A stretch of DNA of 44,070 bases from Bacillota bacterium (GTDB lineage Bacteria; Bacillota; Sulfobacillia; Sulfobacillales; JAIMBI01), in NCBI GenBank assembly GCA_021820465.1, contig JAKADP010000013.1, positions 1 through 44,070 on the forward strand, given 5' to 3'. Each line of letters opens with the position of its first letter. The first letter of the stretch is position 1. Shown in pieces: positions 24,168 through 33,291 of the stretch. The translations under genes and the position numbers were made by a program. The notes beneath the pieces were generated by a model, which was given only the letters and a program-made list of their open reading frames with translations, ran no database searches and was not told where the DNA came from.

Positions 24168-25568
24168 ATGGCCACGGCCCCACGGTACCACATCCGCACG
24201 TTTGGCTGCCAGATGAACGTGCGTGACTCGGAAATCATGGCCGGCGAGCTGGAGCAGATGGGTTATGAGCGGGCGCGCGGGGACCAAGACGCGGACCTGG
24301 TGGTGGTCAACACCTGCGCGGTGCGCGGCTCGGCGGAGGACCACGCGTTTGGCTACATCGGCGCCTTGAAGGCGATGAAGCAAGAGCGGCCAGACCTCAC
24401 AGTGGCTTTTGCGGGCTGCATGGCGCAGGAGCCCGGCACCATCGCGTGGCTCAAGCGCCACGCGCCCCACGTCGACGTGGTGTTTGGCACCCACAACCTG
24501 CATCAGCTGCCCCAGCTCTTGGAGCGGGCGGCCGGCAGCCGCGAGATGGTCGTGGATGTTTGGGACGCCTCGCCGGAGGTCCAGACCAATCTCCCGTCCC
24601 GCCGGGCCGATGGGGCCAGCGCGTTCGTGAACATCATCTACGGATGCGACAAGTTTTGCACGTATTGCATTGTGCCGTTTACGCGCGGCCGGGAGCAGAG
24701 CCGAGCGGTGGAGGACATCGTGGCGGAAGTGCGAGCGCTCGCCGCCCAGGGGTATCAGGACGTCACGCTGCTGGGCCAGAACGTGAACTCCTACGGCCAT
24801 GACTTGGACCCGGCACTCGATCTGGCCGATTTGCTGGCGGCGCTGGAGCCGCTGGACGGCGTGCGCTGGGTGCGGTATCTGACCAGCCACCCCAAGGATT
24901 TTTCGCAAAAGCTCATTGATACGATTGCCGCCAGCCGGAAGGTGACCCGGCACGTTCATCTTCCGGTGCAGTCCGGGAGCTCGGCCGTCCTAAAGAAGAT
25001 GAACCGCAAGTACACGCGCGAGCAGTACCTGGACTTGGTACACCGGGTGCGCCAAGCCATTCCGGACGCGGTCCTGACCACCGACGTGATTGTCGGATTT
25101 CCGGGGGAGACGGAGGAAGACTTTGCGGAGACCCTTTCGCTGATGGAGGAAGTGGCCTTCGACACCGCGTTTACCTTTATGTATTCGGCGCGCGCCGGAA
25201 CCCCCGCCGCCCGGTGGGAGGCGCGCAACCCCGTGCCCGACATGGCCAAGAAGGACCGGCTGAACCGCCTCATGGCGCTGCAGTACCGGATCAGCTTAGA
25301 AAAGAATCAGGCATGGGTTGGGCGAACAGACTTGGTGCTGGTGGAAGGGCTCAGCAAGAAGGACCCCAGTGTGTGGGCGGCCCGCTCGGGGACCAACAAG
25401 GTGGTGCTGCTTCCTCGCGAGGCGGGGGTGGACCTCGCGCACCGGTTTGTGCCCGTGCGCATCACGGGGGCGCGCACATTTTTCCTGACGGCGGAGCGGG
25501 CCGGGGATCCGGTGTCGGCCCCCTTGCCCGAACGGACCAGCCGCGTTCCGGTTCCGCTGGCCCTTTAG
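24168..25568 (+). CDS. miaB: tRNA-2-methylthio-N6-dimethylallyladenosine synthase
   Basis: Radical-SAM methylthiotransferase that makes ms2i6A37 in tRNAs that read U-initial codons. 466 residues. UPF0004 domain cysteines 14 (TFGCQMN), 50 (NTCAVR) and 84 (AGCMAQ) bind the first 4Fe-4S cluster; GCDKFCTYC (Cys160, 164, 167) binds the SAM cluster; VQSGSSAVLKKMNRKY and IVGFPGETEEDF follow; a TRAM RNA-binding domain ends the protein. ATG 24168 has GGAGG 7 nt upstream; ATG 24162 overlaps the hflX stop. This is also a SAM consumer. Confidence 0.95.
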   Translation: MATAPRYHIRTFGCQMNVRDSEIMAGELEQMGYERARGDQDADLVVVNTCAVRGSAEDHAFGYIGALKAMKQERPDLTVAFAGCMAQEPGTIAWLKRHAPHVDVVFGTHNLHQLPQLLERAAGSREMVVDVWDASPEVQTNLPSRRADGASAFVNIIYGCDKFCTYCIVPFTRGREQSRAVEDIVAEVRALAAQGYQDVTLLGQNVNSYGHDLDPALDLADLLAALEPLDGVRWVRYLTSHPKDFSQKLIDTIAASRKVTRHVHLPVQSGSSAVLKKMNRKYTREQYLDLVHRVRQAIPDAVLTTDVIVGFPGETEEDFAETLSLMEEVAFDTAFTFMYSARAGTPAARWEARNPVPDMAKKDRLNRLMALQYRISLEKNQAWVGRTDLVLVEGLSKKDPSVWAARSGTNKVVLLPREAGVDLAHRFVPVRITGARTFFLTAERAGDPVSAPLPERTSRVPVPLAL

Positions 25569-25593
25569 CGAAGGCCGGGCGAAGGAGGCCACC

Positions 25594-25875
25594 ATGAGTC
25601 TTACCGTCGGCCATGTGCTGGTCATTGCGCTCATGACCGCGCTGGGCGCGGCCGTCGGACGGCTCATCAAGGCCCGGTCGCCGCGCCTCCGCTACCTGAA
25701 CGAGGTGGCCCGGGCCGGACTGTTTCTGCTGGGCGTCATCGCGTCAGTGGCGCTGGTGGTGTGGTCGCCCGGCAGCGGACTGGACAAAGCGGCGATGGCG
25801 GGGCTCTACATCGGTGCCGTGTACGGCATGGTGGCTTCCGAGCCGCGGCGGCCCGCCCCGCCGCCGGCCCCCTAG
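25594..25875 (+). CDS. Small membrane protein, unknown
   Basis: 93 residues, two to three hydrophobic helices (about 5-24, 40-60, 66-82) and a Pro-rich tail. GAAGGAGG lies before the ATG. Not recognised as a named family. Confidence 0.7.
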   Translation: MSLTVGHVLVIALMTALGAAVGRLIKARSPRLRYLNEVARAGLFLLGVIASVALVVWSPGSGLDKAAMAGLYIGAVYGMVASEPRRPAPPPAP

Positions 25876-25926
25876 GGCGCGGAATGGAACGGACGCCCCG
25901 GGATACACTGCCGGTGGGGGAAGACG

Positions 25927-26394
25927 GTGGAACGGTCGTGGGGTTGGGGGCTCGCGCTGGGGGCCGCCGGCGTCTTGGCGGTAGAGGCGGCCCTGGCGCT
26001 GGCCACCTGGCGCGCGGGCCGGCTGGCCGTGGCCGTGGTGCCCCCGGGTCCGGGGTCCACGCACGGTTGGGTGCCGGCGGTCGCGGAGGCGGCTGCCGGC
26101 CACCTTCGCCGAACAGTGCTGGACGTCATTCGCACCACCCCGCTGACGGTGGACGGCATTCCGCTTCGGGTGCCGCCGGCGGTGGCGCGGCGGGTGGCCG
26201 CGGGGGTGGACGCACGCGTGGCGGCCGCGGTGGCGCGGCAGTTGGCCGCCACGTCCCGTGGGCGGGCGCCTCAGCTCGCGGTGCTGCGGGCGGTGAATGC
26301 CTGGCTGGGACACGCCGCCGTCTGGCTGTCGCTGGGATGGGGACACGTGTGGATCGCGCTGCGCGTGAAGCTGGTGCGCCCGCCCCGGCCGTGA
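25927..26394 (+). CDS. Hypothetical protein with N-terminal membrane anchor
   Basis: 155 residues. One hydrophobic helix at about 7-28, then an Ala/Val/Arg-rich domain (AAGHLRRTVLDVIRTTPLTVDGIPL) and a second weak hydrophobic stretch near 130-145. Codon use matches neighbours. Family not recognised. It ends just before the paired palindromes upstream of rpsB. Confidence 0.6.
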   Translation: MERSWGWGLALGAAGVLAVEAALALATWRAGRLAVAVVPPGPGSTHGWVPAVAEAAAGHLRRTVLDVIRTTPLTVDGIPLRVPPAVARRVAAGVDARVAAAVARQLAATSRGRAPQLAVLRAVNAWLGHAAVWLSLGWGHVWIALRVKLVRPPRP

Positions 26395-26396
26395 AC

Positions 26397-26426
26397 CTGG
26401 CGCGGCCGCGCCAGCGGCGCGCCGCT
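26397..26426. promoter_or_regulatory. Two abutting perfect palindromes before the rpsB promoter
   Basis: CTGGCGCGGCCGCGCCAG (26397-26414, 18 bp) and AGCGGCGCGCCGCT (26413-26426, 14 bp) share two bases. They end 21 bp before the rpsB -10 box and overlap the -35 area. They may be operator sites or a terminator without a U tract for the upstream gene. Confidence 0.45.
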
Positions 26427-26453
26427 GTGGGCCCGAGTGCTCTGTGCTATACT
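26425..26453 (+). promoter_or_regulatory. Extended -10 promoter of the rpsB operon
   Basis: TGCTATACT is an extended -10 (TATACT at 26448-26453); the -35 (CTGTGG, 26425-26430) is poor, as expected for an extended -10 promoter. The leader of about 110 nt before rpsB is G+C-rich and may fold, which would fit S2 autoregulation; this is inference. Confidence 0.65.
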
Positions 26454-26570
26454 ACGCGGGGCCATGAGCCCACGCACTTCGCACGCCGGGGAGCTTCGGG
26501 CCGGTGCCTGCTGCGGCGGGTCACCCGAGCGATGAATCGGCGGCGGCAGCAACCGGAAGGAGATTGAACC

Positions 26571-27317
26571 ATGCCCGTGATTTCGATGAAGCAGCTACTG
26601 GAGGCCGGCGTCCACTTTGGGCACCAAACGCGCCGGTGGAACCCGAAGATGAAGCCGTATATCTTTACGGAGCGCAACGGCATCTACATTATCGATCTTC
26701 AGAAGACCGTCCGCAAAGTGGAAGAAGCCTATGCTTTTATGCGCCAAGTCGGAGCCGATGGAGGACATGTGCTGTTCATCGGCACGAAGAAGCAGGCCCA
26801 GGACGCCGTGAGCGAGGAGTCGCAGCGGAGCGGGCAGTACTTTGTCAACCAGCGCTGGCTTGGGGGTATGCTCACCAACTTTGCCACGATCAAGCGGCGG
26901 GTGCGCCGCCTCACAGACCTGAAGCATCAAGAGCTGGATGGCCAGTGGGAGCGCCTTCCGAAGAAGGAAGTGAGTGCGCTCTTGCGGGAGAAGACCCGTC
27001 TGGAAAAGTATTTGGGTGGGATTGAGGGCATGCGGGATCTCCCGCAGGCCGTGTTTGTTGTCGATCCGCGCAAGGAACACATTGCTGTGACAGAAGCCCG
27101 CAAGATGGGCATTCCCGTCGTGGCCATCGTAGACACCAACTGCGACCCGGACGAGGCGGACTACCTCATCCCCGGAAACGACGACGCCATTCGCGCCGTC
27201 CGGCTCCTGACCTCGCGGATGGCGGACGCGCTCCTGGAGGGTCGCGAAGGCCAGTCCGATGTGCCAGACGCGGCGCCTCCGGCGGTCGTGGTGACACCCG
27301 CGGTGGTGGGCGAGTAA
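26571..27317 (+). CDS. rpsB: 30S ribosomal protein S2
   Basis: 248 residues. [28 protein letters not shown] and YIIDLQKT are diagnostic, as are [14 protein letters not shown] and [34 protein letters not shown] lies 8 nt before the ATG. First gene of the large translation/envelope operon; tsf follows after 34 bp, the universal order. Confidence 0.97.
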   Translation: MPVISMKQLLEAGVHFGHQTRRWNPKMKPYIFTERNGIYIIDLQKTVRKVEEAYAFMRQVGADGGHVLFIGTKKQAQDAVSEESQRSGQYFVNQRWLGGMLTNFATIKRRVRRLTDLKHQELDGQWERLPKKEVSALLREKTRLEKYLGGIEGMRDLPQAVFVVDPRKEHIAVTEARKMGIPVVAIVDTNCDPDEADYLIPGNDDAIRAVRLLTSRMADALLEGREGQSDVPDAAPPAVVVTPAVVGE

Positions 27318-27351
27318 GCGCAGCCCCGAACTCGATTCCCATGGAGGCAGC

Positions 27352-27942
27352 ATGACGACAGCGAAGCAGGTCAAGGAGCTCCGGGAAATGACCGGAGCGG
27401 GCATGATGGAGTGCAAGCGGGCGTTGGAGGAAACCGACGGCAACACCCAAGCGGCCATGGAGTGGCTGCGGGAGCGGGGCGCGCTGGCTGCGAAGAAGCG
27501 GGCTGACCGCGATGCGCGGGAGGGGCTGGTCGACAGCTACATCCATCCCGGCGGTCGGGTGGGGGTGCTCGTCGAAGTGAACTGTGAAACCGATTTCGTA
27601 GCGCGCAATGACCAATTTGCGGCGCTGGTGCATGACGTGGCGCTGCACATCGCGGCCATGGCCCCGACCTGGGTCGAGCGCACCGACGTGCCCGCCGACG
27701 AGGTGGGGCGCCTGTCGGCGGCCTGGGCCGCGGAGGCGGCCGAAGCGGGCAAGCCCCCGCACATTGTTGAGAAGCTGGTGGCTGGGCGGCTGGAGAAGTT
27801 TTATCAAGAGCAGTGCCTCCTCGAGCAGCCGTTTTTGAAGAACGCCGACCAGACGGTCGGCGATGCGATTGCTGAACAGGCGGCGCGGCTGGGCGAACAT
27901 GTGCGCGTGCGGCGGTTCGTGCGCTTTGAACGTGGCCTGTAG
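27352..27942 (+). CDS. tsf: Elongation factor Ts, short form
   Basis: Nucleotide exchange factor for EF-Tu. 196 residues. The N-terminal UBA-like part VKELREMTGAGMMECKRALEE and the core CETDFVARND that opens the EF-Tu nucleotide pocket are present. Much shorter than the about 290 residues of B. subtilis; it keeps one core repeat, like the Thermus protein, which acts as a dimer. GGAGG precedes the ATG. Confidence 0.96.
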   Translation: MTTAKQVKELREMTGAGMMECKRALEETDGNTQAAMEWLRERGALAAKKRADRDAREGLVDSYIHPGGRVGVLVEVNCETDFVARNDQFAALVHDVALHIAAMAPTWVERTDVPADEVGRLSAAWAAEAAEAGKPPHIVEKLVAGRLEKFYQEQCLLEQPFLKNADQTVGDAIAEQAARLGEHVRVRRFVRFERGL

Positions 27943-27969
27943 CAGCGCCCGGCGGGCAAGGGGGGCATC

Positions 27970-28725
27970 GTGCTGAACGAACGGCGGGAGGGGACCGGGC
28001 CGCGATACAAGCGGGTGGTGCTCAAAATTTCCGGGGAGGCGCTGGCCGGGCAGACGGGCTTCGGCATCGATCCAGGAACCGTGGACAGCGTGGCGCGCCA
28101 AATTGCCGAAGTGCTGGCGCTGGGAGTCCAGGTGGGAGTCGTCGTGGGCGGGGGCAATTTTTGGCGGGGCCTGGCGGGCAGCTCGCAGGGGATGGATCGG
28201 GCCACCGCCGATTACATCGGGATGCTGGCGACGGTGATGAACGGGCTCGCTCTCATGGACGCGCTGGAGCAACATGGGGTGGCGGTGCGCGTGCAGACCG
28301 CGATTGAAATGAAAGAAATCGCGGAGCCGTACATTCGCCGCAAGGCGCTTGCCCACTTGGAGCAGGGCCGCGTGGTGATTTTCGCGGCCGGCAACGGCAA
28401 TCCCTACTTCTCGACCGATACGACGGCGGCGCTGCGGGCGGCGGAGATCGAAGCGGACGTCATGCTGAAAGCCACCAAGGAGCCGGGCATGTTTGACGCA
28501 GATCCCCGGACGCATCCCGGGGCGAAGCTCCTGGATGAAATCGCCTATCTTGATGTATTAAAGCAGAATCTGCGGGTGATGGACGCCACCGCCATTTCGC
28601 TGTGCATGGACAACCAGATCCCGATAATTATCTTCGATCTCAACGTGTACGGCAACATTCGCAAGGTGGTCTTGGGGGAGAGCATCGGCACCTTAGTGGG
28701 GTCGGGAGATGATGGGCATGTCTGA
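27970..28725 (+). CDS. pyrH: UMP kinase
   Basis: Hexameric bacterial UMP kinase (UMP + ATP to UDP). 251 residues. [37 protein letters not shown] and the late GTLVG are family signatures. The usual TKVDGVYD segment reads [14 protein letters not shown] start with GGGG upstream. The stop lies within the frr start region. Confidence 0.96.
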   Translation: MLNERREGTGPRYKRVVLKISGEALAGQTGFGIDPGTVDSVARQIAEVLALGVQVGVVVGGGNFWRGLAGSSQGMDRATADYIGMLATVMNGLALMDALEQHGVAVRVQTAIEMKEIAEPYIRRKALAHLEQGRVVIFAAGNGNPYFSTDTTAALRAAEIEADVMLKATKEPGMFDADPRTHPGAKLLDEIAYLDVLKQNLRVMDATAISLCMDNQIPIIIFDLNVYGNIRKVVLGESIGTLVGSGDDGHV

Positions 28726-29269
28726 GGCTTCTCGCCTGGAGGGCGCCGAGGAAAAGATGGCGCGCACCCTTGAGTTTTTCCAGCGGGAGCTGCAGGGCAT
28801 GCGGGCGGGGCGGGCTCACCCGGCTCTCTTAGACAAGGTCATGGTGGAGTATTACGGCACCGCCACGCCGCTGCCCCACCTGGGCCAGGTGGCGGTGCCG
28901 GAGCCGCGCCTGCTGGTCGTGCAGCCTTTTGACAAGGGAGCGGTTCCCGCCATCGAGAAGGCCATCCAGAAGGCGGATTTGGGGCTGGGCATTCGCGTGG
29001 ACGGGTCGGTGATTCGGCTGTCGGTCCCAGCGCTGACGGAAGACCGGCGCCGAGACTTGGTGCGCCAGCTGAAGCGGCGGCTGGAGGATGAGCGCGTGTC
29101 GCTGCGCAACGCGCGCCGCGAAGCTCAGGATGCGATCAAGGCAGATAAGTCCTTGCCGGAAGATGAGAGTCGGCGCCTGTTGGAGCAGTTGCAGAAGCTG
29201 ACGGATCGGTACACGCACCAGTTGGAGGAGTTGGCGGCTGCGAAAGAACATGACCTGCTCAACCCCTAG
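28718..29269 (+). CDS. frr: Ribosome recycling factor
   Basis: Splits post-termination ribosomes with EF-G. About 183 residues. [24 protein letters not shown] and [15 protein letters not shown] are typical, with the long three-helix bundle ([17 protein letters not shown]). Three ATGs are in frame (28709, 28712, 28718); GGGAG at 28704-28708 best fits the last. Overlaps pyrH by 8 bp. Confidence 0.96.
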   Translation: MSEASRLEGAEEKMARTLEFFQRELQGMRAGRAHPALLDKVMVEYYGTATPLPHLGQVAVPEPRLLVVQPFDKGAVPAIEKAIQKADLGLGIRVDGSVIRLSVPALTEDRRRDLVRQLKRRLEDERVSLRNARREAQDAIKADKSLPEDESRRLLEQLQKLTDRYTHQLEELAAAKEHDLLNP

Positions 29270-29447
29270 TGGGGGACCGCAGCTTGGCCAGGCGGTGGCT
29301 TGGCCGGCGATTCCGACTCGCTGGACCGTAGAGCGGACAGGCGTAGCCATGGCGGGTCGTCCCTTGGCGAGCCCCGTGTGGCGGGTGGTGCGCGTGCGCC
29401 CCAGCGCCGAGGGCTGGCTGGTGACCGTGGCGGCCTTTCGGGCGTGA
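29250..29447 (+). CDS. Possible small protein between frr and uppS
   Basis: 65-residue frame overlapping the end of frr by 20 bp and filling the 193-bp gap to uppS. Codons have the G/C third-position bias of real genes, mainly from the internal ATG at 29349 (MAGRPLASPVWRVVRVRPSAEGWLVTV). No family recognised and no clear ribosome-binding site, so it may be only the last 33 codons or none. Confidence 0.4.
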   Translation: MTCSTPSGGPQLGQAVAWPAIPTRWTVERTGVAMAGRPLASPVWRVVRVRPSAEGWLVTVAAFRA

Positions 29448-29462
29448 GGCACCGGGGGGAGG

Positions 29463-30212
29463 ATGCGGCCGAGAGTGGATGGAGTGACACAAGATCATGA
29501 CGCCGGCGGCTCGGCCCGGGCCCGGCACGTGGCCATTATCATGGACGGCAACGGCCGATGGGCGGCCAAGCGGGGCCTGCCCCGCGAGGCGGGCCACCGC
29601 GCGGGGATCGAGGCTTTGCGGCGCGTGGTGCGCGGAGCGCCGGACTTGGGTGTGGAGATGTTGACCGTGTACGCGTTTTCGACGGAGAACTGGCGGCGGC
29701 CGGCGGAGGAAGTGTCGGCCCTTATGCGCCTGCTGGTGGAATTTTTGGAGAGCGAGACGCCCGAACTGGCCGCTCAAGGGGTGGCGCTCGCCACCATCGG
29801 CGACCTGTCCGTGTTGCCGCAGGAGTCGCAAGCGGCTTTGCGCCGCGCATTGGCAAGCACGGCGGGCGGCGGGCGCCTTTTGCTCACCTTGGCGCTAAAT
29901 TACGGCGGGCGTGCAGAGATTGTGCGCGCGGCCAAGAAGTTGGTGCGGATGGTGCAAGCCGGCGACGTGTCGTTGGATGACGTGGATGAAGCGGTGTTTG
30001 CCCGGTTGCTCGACACCCATGCGATGCCGGACCCGGACCTTTTGGTGCGTGCCAGCGGCGAGGAGCGGCTGTCCAACTTTCTCTTGTGGCAGTCGGCCTA
30101 TACCGAACTGTGGGTGACGGAGACGCTGTGGCCGGACTTTGGGATGGAGCATTTGCAGCAGGCGCTGCGGGCTTACGCGGGCAGGGATCGGCGCTATGGC
30201 AGCCACTCCTGA
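29463..30212 (+). CDS. uppS: Isoprenyl transferase (undecaprenyl diphosphate synthase type)
   Basis: cis-prenyltransferase that makes the C55 lipid carrier for peptidoglycan. 249 residues. HVAIIMDGNGRWA carries the catalytic Asp; VYAFSTENWRRP, ALNYGGRAEIV and RASGEERLSNFLLWQSAYTEL are signatures. GGAGG directly touches ATG 29463, so a GTG a few codons inside is possible. The next gene overlaps by 17 bp. Confidence 0.95.
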   Translation: MRPRVDGVTQDHDAGGSARARHVAIIMDGNGRWAAKRGLPREAGHRAGIEALRRVVRGAPDLGVEMLTVYAFSTENWRRPAEEVSALMRLLVEFLESETPELAAQGVALATIGDLSVLPQESQAALRRALASTAGGGRLLLTLALNYGGRAEIVRAAKKLVRMVQAGDVSLDDVDEAVFARLLDTHAMPDPDLLVRASGEERLSNFLLWQSAYTELWVTETLWPDFGMEHLQQALRAYAGRDRRYGSHS

Positions 30213-31014
30213 GGCGGGGCGGTGGGCGGCGCTGCGGCGCCGGTTCATCACCGCGGGCGTGGGCGGGCCCGCGCTGTTGGCGCTGGTGTGGCTTGGGGGG
30301 TGGCCCCTTTGGCTTTTGAGCTGGGCGCTGGCGCTGGCCATGAGTTTTGAGTTTTCGGGCCTGTTGATGCGCCGGCGCCTCGAACTTCCCATCTGGGCCC
30401 TGGGCACGCTAGTGACGGGTCTCATGGCGGCGGTGGCGTTCCGCTGGCCTCTCCTTCCGGTAGTGGTGGGCCTGTTTTTCCTGGCGGCGCTGTTTGGACT
30501 GGGCGGTGATGACAACCAGCGGGGGTTTCTCACGGGGCAGAGTGCGGTGTTTGGCGCGCTGTACATCGGGGCGCTCTTGTCTTTTCTGCCGCGCTTGCGG
30601 GAGTTGCCGCACGGCCTGCCCCTGACCGTGTTTGTGCTGCTCACCGTGTGGGCCACGGATGCCGCCGCGTATTTTGTCGGCAACAGCTTTGGGCGGCGGC
30701 GCATGTTCCCCCGCGTCTCGCCCGGCAAGACGTGGGAGGGATCGCTGGCCGGACTGGGCGGTGGGGTGGTGGCTGGTGGACTGCTGTCCACCTGGCTCGT
30801 GGGCGCGCTGGGTCCGGGGCTGGTGGTGGCGCTCGGTATTGCCGTGGCCAGCCAGCTGGGCGACTTGGTGGAGTCCAACCTCAAGCGCTTTGTCGATGCC
30901 AAGGATGCTGGAGGCATTCTGCCGGGCCATGGCGGGGTGTTAGACCGGCTCGACTCGGCCCTGTTTGCTCTGCCCGCTGCATACTACTTGCTGAGGGGGA
31001 TGGGCCTCAGCTGA
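30196..31014 (+). CDS. cdsA: Phosphatidate cytidylyltransferase
   Basis: Makes CDP-diacylglycerol for phospholipid synthesis. 272 residues from ATG 30196 (AGGGA upstream), with seven to eight membrane helices. The signature block near the end is DLVESNLKRFVDAKDAGGILPGHGGVLDRLDS, plus SPGKTWEGSLAG. Overlaps uppS. Confidence 0.95.
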   Translation: MAATPEAGRWAALRRRFITAGVGGPALLALVWLGGWPLWLLSWALALAMSFEFSGLLMRRRLELPIWALGTLVTGLMAAVAFRWPLLPVVVGLFFLAALFGLGGDDNQRGFLTGQSAVFGALYIGALLSFLPRLRELPHGLPLTVFVLLTVWATDAAAYFVGNSFGRRRMFPRVSPGKTWEGSLAGLGGGVVAGGLLSTWLVGALGPGLVVALGIAVASQLGDLVESNLKRFVDAKDAGGILPGHGGVLDRLDSALFALPAAYYLLRGMGLS

Positions 31015-31046
31015 GCTGAGACGTCGCGAGCGTAAGGGGGGACGTC

Positions 31047-32093
31047 GTGGGGGCAGACAGCCAGCGCTACCTGAGGGCCCTTGCGACGTGGGCACTCTTG
31101 GTTCTGGCTGCATTTGTCTTTTGGCGGTTTGTCGTGCCGTACACGGTTCCGTTTGTGATTGCCGCGTTTCTGGCGGCGCTGCTGGACCCGGTGGTGACCC
31201 TTGGCGAGCGCCTCGGGTTCCCTCGGTGGCTGGCCACGGTTGTGGCGATGACGGCCGTGCTGGGTGGGGCGCTGGCGGGTCTGAGCCTTCTGGTGACGGT
31301 GCTGGTGCGCGAGCTGGCCAGCTTGACCACCCAGCTGCCAGGCTTGGTGCGCAGTGCGCAGCCCGTGGTGGATGGGCTCGTTGACGATCTAGGGCGGGCA
31401 GGGCACTTCAAATTGCCGAGCGTGCAGTCGCTGGTGCACAGCCAAATCACGACGGCGTACAAGATTACTGCCACGGTGCTGCACGCCTTGCTGGTGGTGC
31501 TGCTGGGTCTGCCCAATGTGCTGCTGGTGGCGGTCCTCGCCGTCGTGGCCGCTTTTTTCCTGATTCGCGACAAACGCGTAGTGGGGGCTATGCTGGAGTG
31601 GCTCTTGCCGCCCGGGATGCGCCACCGCCTGCCGACGCTCCGCACGGAGGTGGTGCGAGGCACGCTGGGCTTCCTGCGGGCCCAGCTGTTCCTCGTGGCG
31701 ACGACGGCGGCGGGGACCACGGTGGGTCTGCTCCTGTATGGTTCGCACTACGCGGTGCTGCTGGGGCTGGTGGCGGGCCTGTTGGACCTCATTCCGTTTT
31801 TGGGGCCCACTGCTTTGTTGGCGCCGTGGGCGGCCGTGATGTTCATCATCGGCCAGCCGGTGGCGGGCTTGGAGCTGCTCGTGGTGCTGGCGGGGGTTGC
31901 GCTGGTGCGTCAGCTCATTGAGCCGCGGCTGTTGGGGTCCGGGACGGGATTGCATCCCTTGGCGGCGCTGGTGGCGTTGTATGTAGGGATTCAGCTGTTT
32001 GGGCCCATCGGGTTTGTGGTGGGGCCCATCACCGCCGTGGTGCTCAAAGCGGCGGCGCGGGCGGCTGGCCTGCCGCCGTTTGTGAAAGCCTGA
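31047..32093 (+). CDS. AI-2E family membrane transporter
   Basis: 348 residues, about eight helices; early helix pair (VPFVIAAFLAALLDPVV), a middle hydrophilic loop, and the conserved late LLDLIPFLGPTALLAPWAAVMFIIG and QLIEPRLLGSGTGLHPL. These are the hallmarks of the UPF0118/AI-2E exporter family, which includes sporulation YtvI and sodium/proton antiporters. GTG with AAGGGGGG upstream. Its place between cdsA and dxr is unusual. Confidence 0.9.
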   Translation: MGADSQRYLRALATWALLVLAAFVFWRFVVPYTVPFVIAAFLAALLDPVVTLGERLGFPRWLATVVAMTAVLGGALAGLSLLVTVLVRELASLTTQLPGLVRSAQPVVDGLVDDLGRAGHFKLPSVQSLVHSQITTAYKITATVLHALLVVLLGLPNVLLVAVLAVVAAFFLIRDKRVVGAMLEWLLPPGMRHRLPTLRTEVVRGTLGFLRAQLFLVATTAAGTTVGLLLYGSHYAVLLGLVAGLLDLIPFLGPTALLAPWAAVMFIIGQPVAGLELLVVLAGVALVRQLIEPRLLGSGTGLHPLAALVALYVGIQLFGPIGFVVGPITAVVLKAAARAAGLPPFVKA

Positions 32094-32118
32094 TGGGCTG
32101 TGTGAGGAGGTGGAGCGT

Positions 32119-33291
32119 GTGAACGTAGTGGTGCTGGGGGCGACGGGCTCCATCGGGCGGCAGACGGCCGACGTGGTGGCGGCGCATCCAGACCGCCTCC
32201 GCGTGCGGGGGCTGGTGGCGCACCGGGACGTTGACGGGATGGCGGCCCTAGCGGAGAAGCTGGCTCCCGCCTGGGTGGTGCTGACCGACCGCGAGGCGGC
32301 CGCACGCCTCCAGAGCCATGTGCCGCGGGGCACCGTGGTGGAGGCGGGCATGGACCGCGCCATCGCGCGCATCGAAGACGAGCCGACCGCGACAGTGGTG
32401 GCGGCCATGAGTGGATTTGTGGGTCTGGCCCCCACCCTGGCGGCCGCGGAGCGCGGCCATCGGCTGGGGCTGGCCAACAAGGAGACCATGGTGGCGGCCG
32501 GAGCTGCCATCCGGGCCGCTGTGAGGCGGGGGGGCGGCCGCCTGCTGCCCATGGACTCAGAGCACTCGGCGATTTTCCAGGCGCTGGGGGAGCCGGCTCG
32601 GCCGTTCCAGCGCCTGATTCTCACGGCCACGGGCGGGCCGTTCCGCGGCTGGGACCGCGCGAGGCTTGCCCGCGTTGAGGCGGCGGCCGCGCTGAACCAT
32701 CCCGTGTGGCGCATGGGGCGCAAGAACAGCATTGACAGTGCGACCCTGATGAACAAGGGCTTGGAAGTCTTAGAGGCGCATTGGCTGTTTGACGCGCCGC
32801 TGGACAACATTGACGTGGTGGTGCATCCCGAAGCCGTGGTTCACTCCCTGGTGGAGTATCCGGACGGCGCGATGCTGGCGCAGCTAGGCATGCCAGACAT
32901 GCGGGTCCCCATTCAGCTGGCTCTGACGTGGCCGGAGCGGTGGGAGGTGGCGCAGGTGCCTCGGCTGACGCTGGCCGCCGTGGGACGACTGACGTTTGAG
33001 GAGCCGGATCACGAGGTGTTTCCCGGCGTCGCGCTGGCCCGCCGTGCCGGTGCGGCGGGGGGGAGCGCCCCGGTGGTGCTGAATGCCGCCAACGAGGTGG
33101 CGGTGGAGCGCTTTTTGGGGGGGACCCTGCGGTTTCTGGACATTTGCGATCTTGTCGCCGACGTGCTGGATGGCCACGCTCCCGCGCCTGTGGAGAACCT
33201 GGAGGACATTCTGGCCGCGGACGCCGAGGCGCGCGCGGCGGCCCGGGGCTGGCGGCCTGGCGGTGGGGAAGGGCGGCGGCGCCATGGATAG
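32119..33291 (+). CDS. dxr: 1-deoxy-D-xylulose 5-phosphate reductoisomerase
   Basis: Second step of the non-mevalonate isoprenoid pathway (DXP + NADPH to MEP). 390 residues. NADPH loop LGATGSIG, then MDSEHSAIFQ, ATGGPFRGW, GRKNSIDSATLMNKGLEVLEA and HPEAVVHS. GTG 32119 chosen because AGGAGG (32105-32110) overlaps the outer GTG at 32110. Supplies precursors used by UppS in the same operon; overlaps rseP by 8 bp. Confidence 0.96.
   Translation: MNVVVLGATGSIGRQTADVVAAHPDRLRVRGLVAHRDVDGMAALAEKLAPAWVVLTDREAAARLQSHVPRGTVVEAGMDRAIARIEDEPTATVVAAMSGFVGLAPTLAAAERGHRLGLANKETMVAAGAAIRAAVRRGGGRLLPMDSEHSAIFQALGEPARPFQRLILTATGGPFRGWDRARLARVEAAAALNHPVWRMGRKNSIDSATLMNKGLEVLEAHWLFDAPLDNIDVVVHPEAVVHSLVEYPDGAMLAQLGMPDMRVPIQLALTWPERWEVAQVPRLTLAAVGRLTFEEPDHEVFPGVALARRAGAAGGSAPVVLNAANEVAVERFLGGTLRFLDICDLVADVLDGHAPAPVENLEDILAADAEARAAARGWRPGGGEGRRRHG

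Noticed and set aside
26460-26570. Known S2-leader RNA class
   Set aside because: The leader is G+C-rich and foldable, but I cannot match it to a specific described motif without a covariance search.
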